Shown in pieces: positions 35,701-46,009 of a stretch of DNA of 64,000 bases. Both the position numbers and the translations under genes were made by a program. The stretch lies in the NCBI GenBank assembly GCA_002205965.3, contig NADL03000006.1, positions 992,001 to 1,056,000 on the forward strand. The letters are read 5' to 3'. The stretch is from Kappaphycus alvarezii. Taxonomy: Eukaryota; Rhodophyta; Florideophyceae; Gigartinales; Solieriaceae. Numbering within the stretch: position 1 is the first letter of the stretch; every line of letters starts with the position of its first letter. Under the pieces are notes generated by a model. The model was not told where the DNA came from. It saw nothing but the letters and a program-made list of their open reading frames with translations, and did not search any database.

Positions 35701-36266
35701 GCAATATTTTGCTCCAGGGCTCAGATTGCCGCATGGCCATCTGCCGTGGCAGCACTGAAGGTAGTAACAGCAGCTAAATGTTAACGGAATCGTGGCTAGT
35801 ACCAACGTAATGTTGTACGAGAAATGTGTGATGCCTCTCCGCATATAGCACTATTTGAGTTGGAACTGGAAGCACATGCTGCGTTATTATGTGGAAAAGA
35901 GAAGGAATTAGTTCTAGGTACATTTGTCCTTGAAGGGTTGGAGAACCAGTCAATAACTGGCATGCGAAATCATCAGATATTGCAGTTGGGGAAAACCTCG
36001 GAAAAGATAATGAGAACACAGTTTGGTTATTTGATGTATTCGATTGCTCAGTTTCCCGAGGAGTATGCGAAGTGCTCGTGAGGAGAGATGATATCCCCCG
36101 CATGAGCTCATTGGATGTACGACTGTGTCGCGTCGAAATTGGAGGAGCATTGAAAGGAGCGACGCAGTCCATTACAAGTCTGAGAGAAAGCACTTTGAAA
36201 ATCCGCCAGCTTAGCAATTCAGAGATGCAAACTCTGCGAAGCAGTTTTCATTGTAATGCTAGATGA
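32800..36266 (+). CDS. TPR - right-handed beta-helix - DUF4470 protein, frameshifted in its second half
   Basis: The first 620 codons are one clean frame from ATG 32800. Residues 1-115 form TPR-like helical pairs (HYEAAEKSF, LSNASQCAINLAAYERAALH, AIEMNPRNFKAHYRLAVSYG). About 170-470 is a right-handed parallel beta-helix of short repeats (DCSCSAWGLCFEGSSGAMV, DHNENGILV, NMRKSGISAYAG, CNVSIQNCRIEQG). From about 555 a DUF4470 domain begins with YPIGNTYGRDVL, VVLAACGDIRNVVETI and NVSFLLNDC. The frame closes at 34662, but the domain continues with YILARNIALLELA in another frame. Further coding-like pieces run to 36266 (SNALDYVSKPACLISAAS at 35329, TVWLFDVFDCSVSRG at 36024). At least five frame changes are needed: about 34650, 34855, 35522, 35830 and 35945. 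Function unknown; DUF4470 occurs in MYND-zinc-finger proteins, probably in protein-protein assembly. Confidence 0.8.
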
Positions 36267-37099
36267 TCAAGACGGGGGATAAAAGGGACTGGACAAGTTG
36301 GAAAGTGCATGTACGAGGAAGAGTGTGTGTAAATCTTTACCAAGGAACAAAACCACTAGGAATCCATTGCAGGGAAGAACATTAATTGCTACTCGGGCAA
36401 GCGGCGGATATTGATCATAGAGCCTGCATCCGTTTAAAGCAAAGCAACAACAGAATGAATGGCCTACAGCTCCTCGGCTGAAGTCGAATTTCGACTGCTT
36501 CAAGCTTAACAAGCAAGAGGGCGCAAAAAACTTGTTCTACTTCCCCTAGTGCCCTTTAAGAGTCGATACTCACTGGAAGGAGAAATTTATCGCTTTCAAG
36601 CATAAAGGACGTTGAGTCGGACCTTTGCTTGCCCGGCGAGATCAGCAGCGGCGCCTGCGGAAGACGTCACATGATGGTCATTGCTAAGATTATTAAGCCC
36701 CACCCCTCTTCACGTGGCCGACGTGGAAAACCTATTTTGTTCTTAGCTGCACTGTTTGTTATTAAGGGGTCACATGTACTGCACATGTTTGAGTACTCAA
36801 CGTTATAATGTGCCTAGGTTTAAATTCTGTAGTGTGCCCCGACTGACCGATTATCCAGTTAAAGCTAGCTGAATAGACCAAATCGTCACGTGCGGTGGGA
36901 CTCGCGATATGATATGGCCACCGACAACCACAATCGCAACTGCTACGTTGGTAGATGCGTGCGAATAGTAGCGTCCGTGATGGGGCATTTCCTAGCAACA
37001 TGGAATATAAACTCTTCGACAAATATCATAGTCTCCGGAGAAGGGGCATCGAGGGAATCAAAAACCAGGGGTTGGAATCGGAAACCCTGTTCACGTGGT
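36267..37099. other. non-coding
   Basis: About 830 bp with no credible frame. The 36267-36512 minus frame is antisense-like and motif-free. The GC-richer 36600-36720 stretch (CGGCGCCTGCGG) is unremarkable. Confidence 0.4.
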
Positions 37100-37106
37100 G
37101 GTGAAT

Positions 37107-37165
37107 CTTTATGAGTTGTACAATGTGCACAGAAGCGTGCGGAGGGTATTCAGAAATTAACTATG
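37107..37165 (+). repeat. diverged direct repeat flanking a LINE fragment, left copy
   Basis: Shares TTTATGAGTT, then GTGCGGAGGGTATTCAGA with 38597-38655 (second copy GTGCGGAGAGTATTCAGA). Confidence 0.6.
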
Positions 37166-37179
37166 AATGCCTCGTGTTC

Positions 37180-38410
37180 ACGGGAGGACTGGGTGGGGTG
37201 GCACGCGCCTGGACAGCTTGTGTTGTAGATCTTGGACCTTACGGTGGTCCGTGAGGGCGGCAGCCCCACCAGCGACTTGCACGTCGCTTTTGTGAGTGAG
37301 GGCTGCTTAAATGGGACGTCGCGGCGACATCACATGCGATAGACCGGTCCGGCAAGCCAGCTTAGGGTCACGGGGGGTTGCACGAAGCGATGTCCACTGG
37401 CCTGAAGTCCGTACCAGGGACGAGATTCTCGACTTCGAGCTCATAATCCAGGCCGCGGAGCGGAGAATGCCACGCGAACGCTTTGCGGACGGAGTTTTGG
37501 CGGTGAATGCGTCCAAACTCTCAGGGCTGGGTTGCGGCATGGGCACTGTGGACATCTAGTTACGGCTGGCAGTGGTGGCATTTCAAGGGCAACGAGTGTG
37601 TGTAGACTGGGGACCGAGGGCCGCCAGCACGATGCCCCAGTGCTCCGACGACACCTTCATCGCAATGGTGGGATGCGCCAATGGGAAAGCGGCGGCCGCG
37701 CGTGGCGGAAAGCCAGGCCGCGTATGCGATGACGGGTGGCCTCCTCGTAGTAGCAGATCGGACGGGGCCTCCTCTTCCATATGTAATCACCTTTACTTCA
37801 CGATTTGTAAAGGTCATCTTCCCAAAACACCTTTGCCTTGGCCTCTTGCTGTGCCCGATTTAAATTAGATTGAAGATTGACGGGCATGTCAGCTAGGGAG
37901 GCAGGCCCAAAGGCGCCTAGGTCGGTGACGAACGGATCACCTTGGATCCGGCAGGCAAAGTTGACCAGAGGCGAGCTTGCCGAGTTGATCAGGAAAGATA
38001 TATCCCACGAGCGTGTTTCCCAAGTACGGCGACGGAACGGTGTGTAGAGTAGGCGGCCGTATGTAAGTGGGCGGAGGCAGCGTCCAGAATGCTGGCAGCG
38101 ACTGCCCCGTGCAGGTAGGGACTGATCATGGAGAACCCATGCGCTCCTAGACGGAGGGGGAGGCACGCGTGTTCCCAGGCGTCATCGGTCTGGGACGCGT
38201 TATGAAGCGCGACATAAGAGGGCCGCTACAGAGAGTCAAACTCAGCTGCAGGCTCAGCGGCGTGCTGAGCGTCAGCAAGCCGAAACGCCTGAAGCACACC
38301 GCATACCTTGGCATAGGCGTTGCCTGTTGAAACGAGCCCGGCGGTCCCGGACCTGGTCAGCAGCCCTAGGATACGGCGGCGCACCTCCACCTTGCTGCGA
38401 ATGACACCTT
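37180..38410 (-). pseudogene. LINE C-terminal fragment
   Basis: Minus strand, in several frames: an RSKVEVRRRILGLL segment at about 38400-38360 (the region just after the RT palm in the plus-strand LINE), VALHNASQTDDAWEHACL, LGAHGFSMISPYLHGAVAAS (38140-38080; the plus-strand LINE has GQGFTLLSPFLHGAAAAS), SNLNRAQQEAKAKVFWEDDL, a Cys-rich zinc-finger-like stretch near 37640, and GTDFRPVDIASC near 37410 (the RPxD block shared with 45.6 kb). It lacks the palm and active site. Confidence 0.65.
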
Positions 38411-38596
38411 GGTAAGGCAGCGGTTACCGATAGGACCCCAAGCAGCTCGAGTCACAACTGGGGACGGCTTGTTACGTCGTTGGTCATGCGGCTGCCTTCT
38501 GCGGCGCATTCCCTCTATTCTAAAGAGTGAAATTAACATTACGAACCGGCTCCGTTTTCAATTAAAACGGATAAGAATTAGAGATCGTGGTGGTAG

Positions 38597-38655
38597 ATTT
38601 TTATGAGTTCCAAGGCATGAAAGTGTGCGGAGAGTATTCAGAGATCATCTACACA
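38597..38655 (+). repeat. diverged direct repeat flanking a LINE fragment, right copy
   Basis: Partner of 37107-37165. Confidence 0.6.
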
Positions 38656-39120
38656 GCAGGCGGCTGGTGGCAACCTATCGCCCCAGCATCACTTGGAGGC
38701 TAAACGCAAAGCGGGTAGCGAAGTCGCGACGTTCGTGCTGAGGAGAGGAACCCTGACGGGAAGCAGCGAGGGAAGCGAGGCGTCGGAAAATTCTCTGGCC
38801 CTCGTCGCTCAAGGCGCCATAGACATCAATCCAGGCGGGGAAGGGGAGGATATCGGTTGGTGGCAGTAATCGCCGTAATTACGATGTTTCTCGCGCTCTG
38901 CGAGTGTCGCGGCAGCGCCTGCGGTAATTGTACTTGGCGAGATGTGGCGGCGAGCAGAAGGACGGGCAATAGTATCGTTAATGGCAATATCGCTTGTGTG
39001 AAGACTACGCACCCGGAATGTAGATGTGAATGCGTAACTGCTTCGACCATCGCTACATGTACTATTACATTACTTTTCACTTTACCACACCCCGTAAAGA
39101 TTCACACACACCACAGACAC
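38656..39120. other. unassigned spacer between two LINE copies
   Basis: Frames of 65-119 codons are open on both strands with no motif. It lies beyond the 3' end of the minus-strand LINE at about 39140. Confidence 0.4.
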
Positions 39121-39989
39121 ACTCAGTATGATATTCAGATTTACTATTCCAAATGGGTTCCAGCCAATCCATGCATCTCAATAAAGAAACCCCCCGTTTT
39201 CCCCCCAAATTCGTAACGGACGTGATGCCGGCGAGTGATGCCCTCAAAGTACTTGCAGGTCAAAGAATGGTGGCCGCTTGGATCCAAGACGGGAGCGACG
39301 TCGACAGAGCTCCGTGAGAAGAACGTACAATGAGTAGATCTTAGGAATAGCGCAATACCGAGACGGATAGCCACGGCGGCCTTCCACACAGGGGAGGCCA
39401 AGTACGTACCGCGGTGGGGTGAGGAAGCGAAGAGAAAACGGAAGATGAGGATCTGCGCACGGTGAGGAGCCGTGCTCGGTCGGGTCTGTTGCGGACAAGA
39501 ACAACCTGTCAGACTTAGAAAGCATTAGTTCAGTTTGTGATCGCAGATTGGAGCCTTTCACCGGGCGCTGGCGAAGAACAACGCTCGGAAAGGGCAGCAG
39601 CCGTTAGCGACGAAGACAGCTGCGGATGGCGGGAAGATAGTAGCGAGATAGCAGACCGGGGGACTTCTTGGGAAAGGGTCAACAGGTCGGAGATAAGACG
39701 GAAAGAATCGATTACAGATGCTCCGTAAGCCGCCTCAGTAATGCCCAACGTTTGCAGGAGACCGAGACCGCCCACTGTAAAGTGAAGAGAATACTGGAGC
39801 CAGGACCAATCCGAGCAGAGAAATTGAAATTGGTGGAACGGTTCCCTCTGCTTCTGATCGAAGCTGGTGGCGAGTACCGCAGATTGATGGGGGAAGCAAA
39901 CGTATCAAGGCATGACCTTAGAGGCGTTCGCGCAGAAAGGTGAAGGTAGAAAGCAAATTGTGCATCGTTCAGAGCCCGGAGAGATCGGA

Positions 39990-40630
39990 AGATACGGTCC
40001 ACGGCGTTTTTCACGTTCTGTGAAGAACTCGGAAACAAACGTGTCCGAACCAATTGGAATCCCTGCACAGCAAAACCGTAGGGGATAGAAAAGGCACAGG
40101 GAAGTGACAAAGGGATGAGGGAAGGGAGAAACCATACAATTGGGGCTTGGAAAGGTTCAGCTGGAACCTAGGTTGACCCCTGGAGCTGACGAAACAGCTG
40201 GCGGCAGAAGCTTGGGAACGCGGGAGGAAAATCTTGCCGTCATCTGCATACCATGCATGCAGAGCAGGTAAGACCTTCTCCTGTAACGAGAGCAAGAGAG
40301 GATAAAGAGCAAGGACCGAGGGATCCCGTGCTGAGTGCCCTCGGCATTACAGACGTAGCAGGGACCGAAAGCAAACTCTGTGCGGGCATCGTGACAATAG
40401 TGCACCCAACGTGCAAGATTTGGGGCAAAGATTTTACCGCTTCAAGAATGCGCTGACGGGAAATGGGACTGAAGGCGTTGTGGGCGTCAATCTGAACCAA
40501 CACGTGGTCGTCAAACTCGGGGCACTGGGAAAGGCGACGCACGGAGTGAATGATCGCATCGGTACCGTTCTTGACACCGACCCCCAGTGATGAGGCCAAT
40601 AGTGTGAAGCAGATCGTACAGTCGTGATAA
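39990..40630 (-). pseudogene. LINE A reverse transcriptase domain
   Basis: The palm motifs DAHNAFS (first metal-binding Asp) and YADD (40239-40250) are present but split between two frames. The 40157-40405 frame reads the same stretch out of phase, so at least two indels separate the motifs. Confidence 0.7.
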
Positions 40631-40669
40631 ATAATTATTGGAATGTGAGGATTACAATTCTGGGTGTTC

Positions 40670-40708
40670 GTTGACGCCCGTTGCTCGAGCGGAGCGACGG
40701 GCGTCAAC
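40670..40708. repeat. perfect-arm hairpin at the LINE A deletion junction
   Basis: Arms GTTGACGCCCGTTGCTC and GAGCGACGGGCGTCAAC (17 bp, one mismatch) around a 5-base loop GAGCG. It lies exactly where the LINE 5' segment meets the RT segment. Confidence 0.75.
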
Positions 40709-41010
40709 ATTGTACCGCGGCGCGGTGGCGAAGGCTGTGCAAACGGAAGGGAGGACCCATGGGCGGAGGGCCTTGTCGAGGAGACGATTGCCCGCTCGAC
40801 TCAGACGTGTGGCAACGCCTTGGGTGGCGAAGTCATCCTGCGTTGCGGCAGTGACGGAGATCTCCGTATTAATTATCTGGAGATTGGGGAAAACGAACCG
40901 GAGGGGGGCGAGGATGGAAAAGATCTCCTTCCGCGCGGCGTCCGTTACGCAATAAAAGCCCCACTGCCCAACGTGGGAATGAGGACGTGTGGGGGAGCGA
41001 GGTGTTGCTG
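40683..41010 (+). repeat. inverted repeat arm 1 (shared LINE 5' region)
   Basis: About 325 bp, about 90% identical to the reverse complement of 41490-41822. It encodes, on the minus strand, the VTDAARKEIFSIL segment. Confidence 0.85.
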
Positions 41011-41489
41011 GGGACGAAGGTTCGCGGAGGAAGCGTTGGGCCGCCTCGAATGATGCGAAGGGTGGTCGCGGGTCGGGGCGATGCCTGGGTGGGCGAGCTT
41101 CGGGGCGCGGGCGGCGTGGGTTCGTTGTCCCTCTAGTGCGCAGGTGGGGGCGGCTGGTAGCGGAAGAGCCGAGAGCGATGAGTTTCTGGGCGCGAGCGAG
41201 GACCTCAGGGGAGGCGTTGGCCGATTAGCCAATCAGCTCCTGAGCCTTCGGCCAGGGTCAATTCCCGTGCGCCAATAGCAGGGCCGAGGCCTTGTGCATG
41301 TAGCCAATATTGACGTTGCTCAAGATGGAGCAAGCAACGCGAGCTTTAGCCAAGCTTTAGACACGATAAAGCTTAGCCGAGAAAGAGCAAGCAGCGCAAG
41401 CCCTATCTTAGCTACTGGCGCAATGGTAGGGGCGGTTTATGGACAACGGACGGGACGGAGGCGACGGAGGCAAAAGACGCGCTGAACCA
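41011..41489. other. spacer between the head-to-head LINEs
   Basis: About 480 bp. The left half is the 5' coding part of LINE A on the minus strand (PEVLARAQKLIALG at about 41215-41174). The right half, with short repeats of AGCAAGC and CTTTAGCC, has no coding features and may hold the two 5' UTRs or promoters. Confidence 0.5.
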
Positions 41490-41822
41490 GGAGCGAACAC
41501 CCCACTCCCCCCACACGTCCCCATTCGCACGTTGGGAAGTGGACCTTTATTTGCGTAACGGACGCCGCGCGGAAGGAGATCTTTTCCATCCTCGCCCACC
41601 TCCGGTTCGTTGTCCCCGATCTCCAGATAATTAATACGGAGATCTCCGTCACTGCCGCAACGCAGGATGACTTCGCCACCCAAGGCGTTGCCACACGTCT
41701 GAGTCGAGCGGGCAATCGTCTCCTCGACAAGGCCCTCCGCCCATGGGTCCTCCCTTCCGTTTGCACGGCCTTCGCCACCGCGCCCGGTTACAAATGTTGA
41801 CGCCCGACGCTCCGCCCGAACC
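41490..41822 (-). repeat. inverted repeat arm 2 (shared LINE 5' region)
   Basis: Reverse-complement copy of 40683-41010. On the plus strand it encodes VTDAARKEIFSILAHLRFVV and the segment after it. Confidence 0.85.
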
Positions 41823-42989
41823 CGCTCCCCACCCGACCAACCCAAGACCCCAGCCCCCCCACCAGACCCAGTCCATACCCGAAACCCCCCGCCGACGCCC
41901 CTGCCTCCGCCGGCCAAGCCCGTCTCCAGACCCGCGGCTGCTGCCACATTGCCCCAGGCCCCCCAACTGCTGCCGCTGATGCCGGCAAAGCCGCCCGAAG
42001 CCCACGCCCCGCCCACCCTGCATGCTTCACTGGTGCGTTCAAGAATCTTCGGTTCAAGCAAAAAAGAACGCAGCAAGGCCCAAACATTGAGAGCGGCTCC
42101 TCCTCCGCCCTGCACCCTAAACCCACCACAGGCCAGCAAAATCCGACCGGCCTCCGGTTCGCCCCGCTGACCTCTGACATCCCGCCTCCCCCTAGGACCT
42201 GCTTGCGAAACATGGTAGTTGAAGACGCTTGGCCTTATGCACCAGCTGACCTGTCCTCCTCCGCTTAATCAATGGAGTTGGCGTCAATACCACCCACCCC
42301 CAACCCTTCGCCTTGCGCCTTGACTCTCAAGGACACCGAAGATGTCCTTCGCACCCCCTTTCGCGAGTTCGACATCTTTCAGGACATCCCTCTCCACGGA
42401 TCAAACCTTTCCTCCTCTTCATCAAACTCGTCAAAGCCGGGGGTTCCTCCATATACATATGCTCCCCACTTTCGTTCTCCGTCGCAAACAATGCAGCGAA
42501 CAAGGTTAGAGGCAGAAGGCCTGCCAAATGACGGCACTAGCTTCGCGCATCCGGCCCGCCACCACCGGCCCTCAACGGGGACCGCTCTGGCATGAAGCCC
42601 TTTCTGCTCACCGCGCTTGCACTGAGTGGGTCGCGCGCCACCGCCCGCCCCCCCCGCTTCTACAGCCGCACGGCGCTCCCACGGGCAGAAGGCCTCTGTG
42701 CGGACGCACGCCACGGCAAGGCTACGCGGGCCGTTCACGAGCCGTTCACGACTCCCCGCCTGCAGATGTCAATGATCCCAGAACGATCTTCCGACTCCGA
42801 GACCCCCACCCCTCCCTAACGGAGCCGGTCCTCCCCCTCCCCCTCCCTTCCTCCCTTCGGCACCTGCCCTTACGGAGGCCCAAATAGACCTGCCGCGCGG
42901 AGCCTCTCCGGCAACACAGCAGCCGACCCGGATCGCACGCCCGCTAGCTGGTATCGCCTCCTGACAGCCATCCCAGCAAGTCCGGAAGC

Positions 42990-43640
42990 GGGCGTTACTG
43001 GAATCGGCGTCCTCACCCGCCTCGTCAACAGCATCGCAGGCGATGCGCTGCCGGAATCCGCCGTCCTACTCACGTCCGCCGCTACTCTCCTGCCGACCCA
43101 GCCCAAGCCCGACAAGATGCGCCCGATCACTGTCGGCTCCGTACTGCACAGGCTCGTCAAGAAGGCTCTGCTGCCCTGCGTCATCGAAGACTCACGGGAC
43201 TACCTGGCCCCCTTCCCAAATGGCAAATGGCATGAAAGCGGGGATGGACGCCATCGTTCACGACACCCGCACGCTTCTCGGCCGCACATTCAAGGCGCCC
43301 GACATTGCTACGGTCCTCATCGATGCCGAAAACGCCTTCAACATAGTGGATAGTCAGGCTTTCTCTCCGCTTTGCCTACCTACGCCCCGACGCTCGCCCG
43401 CTCCGCGAACATGGTGTACGGTCGCGCCCCGCCACCGCTGTACGTTCCCAACCGCGAGGGCACTGTCATACACAGTGCCCAAGGAACTCAACAGGGAGAG
43501 CCAGCATCCATGCTACTGTTCTCCCTCACCATCCACCCCCTCATCCGCCGCATCGCCGAAGAGCCGGAGATCGTCCTCAGTCATTAGTGTGCTGATGACG
43601 GGGCAATCATGGCGTCTCTCCCGGGCCGCGCCGCGTCCTG
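42990..43640 (+). pseudogene. LINE B reverse transcriptase domain
   Basis: Three frames in turn: PDKMRPITVGSVLHRLVKKA (43108; RT finger RPI..G), then MKAGMDAIVHDTRTLLG and VLIDAENAFNIVD (43315; first catalytic Asp), then GTQQGEPASMLLFSLTIHPL (43486) and CADDGAIMASL (43589; catalytic pair). The Tyr of YADD is Cys, and a TAG precedes it at 43586-43588. Copy A still has Tyr. Confidence 0.75.
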
Positions 43641-43957
43641 CGCCTCATCCCCCGGGGGTCCTGGCCACAGGTTTCTCCTAAACACCCGCAAGACCCGCAT
43701 CTTGTGGCCTCACATCTGTCCTCTGACCGCCCCACCTTCCTCTCTGAGTTCCCGCCTTCCGCATGCGCCTGAGACGTGTTCGAGCTCCTAGGCACTCCCA
43801 TGGGCGACCGGTCTTTCACCGATACGGTTCTCTGTGCCAGGATAGCCGCTTGCCGCCGTACTCTTGACCGACTCCACCAGATTGGCGACGCACGGGCCCG
43901 GTTCCATATGCCACCGAGTTTGCTCCTTCGCCTGTCTCCGTGCCCACTGTTGACGAC

Positions 43958-44443
43958 TGTTGGTCTTGCTCGGAATGAATTTGGCTGTCAGGACTGCGAG
44001 CGATTAGGTGAGCAAGGGACAAGTGGTAGGACAGAACAGAACAAGGCGAGGTCAGGGACAGGAATACGATAATGCGAATTCGCTGAAAGCAAAGCAAAGG
44101 GAATAAGATGGAACGCCGGATGAAAGTCGAAATCACAGTGGACCTCACTCTTCTGTGTGTTGCTTGTGCGTAGCCCCCGGCTGGAGCAGACGGCCTTTTA
44201 TGTGCGCTCCCCCACCGGATTGATTGTCGATCAATCCCAGCTGGATTCAAAATTGTGCGTACAGCGCTTGTTCTGCGCTCAATGCGACCCACGTACAGTA
44301 GATGTCTGCTTTGTTTTTGACGAAGGAACCAAGACAGCCTGTCCTCAAAGCAAAGCGATATAAAGAGCCCCGCCGACTCAAGCGTAAGAAAAATAAAGAA
44401 GTCATCGGTCATCGTTCCGTCAGTGTTTACCACCTACACAACA
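43958..44443 (+). repeat. possible solo LTR inserted in LINE B
   Basis: Interrupts the LINE protein between its post-palm segment and its GGxGF segment. It begins TGTTGG and ends CAACA, with a TATAAAG at 44359-44365 and an AATAAAG polyadenylation-like signal at about 44391, the layout of an LTR. A small hairpin ATTGATTGTCGATCAAT lies inside. I do not find a 4-6 bp target duplication, so the exact edges and the LTR nature are uncertain. Confidence 0.45.
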
Positions 44444-45104
44444 TTTGATAATGCAGTTGCTGGATCTTTATTACAACACCACGCATTCAAGCTTTCGGAT
44501 CTGTCCGACGCCACTCCAGCTGCTAAACAGTTCGACGCTCTCCAGAGCTCCTCCTGCGAGGCGTGGCACAGTTTCCTGCTCTCCGATAACGCGTGTTCCC
44601 AGGTCTCGCACTCCTTCTCCCATGGTGGACAAGGATTTACGCTCCTCTCTCCGTTCCTCCATGGAGCTGCAGCCGCCAGCATCTTCGATGCAGCCTTCCC
44701 TCTCATCAGGACTGCTACTTGCACCGCCCGCGCGCTCCTCAGCCCTCGAGCTCTCGACTTCCGGCCCCCAACCGGTCGCCTTCGACTCGCTCGGTGCACC
44801 CGCTCCTGCCACCATCTACCTCCGCGAAGACTAAATCTCTCGGATCGCCCGCCGCTACCACATGACCGACTATGTGATCAGATAATACGGTCATTTGGTC
44901 CTCCTCGACTGAGGCTGTCCTTTCCCGTGCTCCACTGCATGCGATCAATATGATCCAACAGGTTAGCTTTTAGCATCTATGTACTTTTCGCGCTTTTAAG
45001 TATTGCACAGTCTCTTCAGTGTACTATTGCAAATAAGACATGAAATAACTAGCTGGAGACTTCAAATGAGGTCGGAATATTTTTCAGTCGTTTATCATTG
45101 GTGT

Positions 45105-45770
45105 AGTCTATATGTGCAACGCTGCGAAATACTTAAGTTGGAATTGGTGACTAAGCTTTGCGTGTTGCGTTGCGCGACAAATTACGGATGCGGCGGCACA
45201 TGTTGACCAGGTTGAGTAGCCAAGCTTGTGATACAGGCGGGTCTTCATTCCTCCCGTCGAGCATCCGCTACGAGACGTTGCTGCTGCCGCGTATATCTCT
45301 ATAACCTTGGATGTTTCCAAAGAGGGTGATCCTAACGAGTCGAAGGCTAGTGGTACAAAATCCAATCTTAGCCATGATCGTCCCGGCATTGCCTCGCCTG
45401 GAATCGCTGCCACTTTCGTAACGAAGTCCTCTTCTTACGCTTTTCTGCTGCGTTTGCAACAGCTCGCGCTTCCCGTGCTGCCATTGACTTGTAACTCTCT
45501 TGGAACGGAGATGATATAGTCACGTCATAAGCCACTGGGAGAGGGGACTTGGTGTTTGTTGCATCAGACCTTGGGTGCACCAGAATGTCTGTGGGTCGCG
45601 CGTTCAGTCCAGGAAGTAGGTACTTCACTTCGTATTGAACACTGACTCCTGCTGCCTTGAACAGCTCTCGACCAAGTACCTTTACCACTGCTGTGTGACG
45701 GTTGGTCCATCGAGGCCTTTATTGCATAAGTCAATATGTGTCCTAAGACGTCCATAGGCAAATAATAGAT
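45105..45770 (-). pseudogene. LINE C-terminal nuclease-like fragment
   Basis: Minus strand: LLPGLNARPTDILVHPRSD (45628), VAYDVTISSPFQESYKSMAA (45540) with the following AEKRKK, then in another frame RLDFVPLAFDSLGSPSLE (45355). The spacing RPTD ... DVTxSP ... K resembles the PD-(D/E)XK-like C-terminal nuclease of site-specific LINEs, and the FVPLAFxSLG block closes it. It is not co-linear with copy B (opposite strand), so it is a separate truncated copy. Confidence 0.65.
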
Positions 45771-46009
45771 CTAATCATTTTTATTCATTAAGGCTGTCCT
45801 CAAACTGCCCATTTACGTATCAAATACGAAAAATACATTAGATTTTTCCACAAATTTTTTGTTAACTGATTTTTTGGGGGCCTTGAGCCGGCTTTCCAGG
45901 GTAATTTTAGAGGTATTACTGCGCACCCTGTAGGATATTTCGGGCCACAACCGACCACATTTTTTAAATATTAAATCACCCCACATTTCCACCCCTTTTT
46001 TGGCAAACG
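45771..46009. other. non-coding spacer
   Basis: AT-rich, stops in all frames; no feature. Confidence 0.4.

Larger units (their letters stand above)
39140..41230 (-). mobile_element. LINE-type retroelement A (minus), internally deleted
   Basis: A non-LTR retrotransposon read right to left. 5' segment 41230-40683 holds the start of the protein (RPRPEARPPRHRP, then VTDAARKEIFSIL and a Thr/Ala-rich region). The RT segment 40630-39990 holds GVGVKNGTDAIIHSVRRL, LVQIDAHNAFSPISRQRIL, a GTQHG box and the active site AWYADDGKIF. The 3' segment holds VKNAVDRIFRSLRALNDAQF (about 40020), GGLGLLQTLGITEAAYGASV (39770) and the zinc-binding DPSGHHSLTCK and RRHHVRYEF (39250-39170). About 1 kb present in copy B between the 5' segment and RT is missing here. 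Confidence 0.75.
41490..44835 (+). mobile_element. LINE-type retroelement B (plus), interrupted by a possible solo LTR
   Basis: Same family as copy A in the opposite direction. In order: VTDAARKEIFSIL (41555), a Pro/Ala-rich linker (41800-42170), a region without motifs, the RT (42990-43640), the post-palm segment VLCARIAACRRTLDRL (43828), then an insertion 43958-44443, then GGQGFTLLSPFLHGAAAASI (44627). The zinc-finger/nuclease C-terminus is missing, so the 3' end is truncated near 44835-44950. Confidence 0.75.

Noticed and set aside
36300-36520. Extension of the DUF4470 gene past 36266
   Set aside because: All frames are soon closed and the composition no longer looks coding.
41408-42139. 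243-codon Gly-rich minus ORF
   Set aside because: It is antisense to the LINE B 5' region, whose plus strand encodes VTDAARKEIFSIL and a Pro/Ala linker; the glycines mirror the prolines.
43816-44433. 205-codon minus ORF
   Set aside because: It crosses the LINE B/LTR junction and has no motif; a chance frame.
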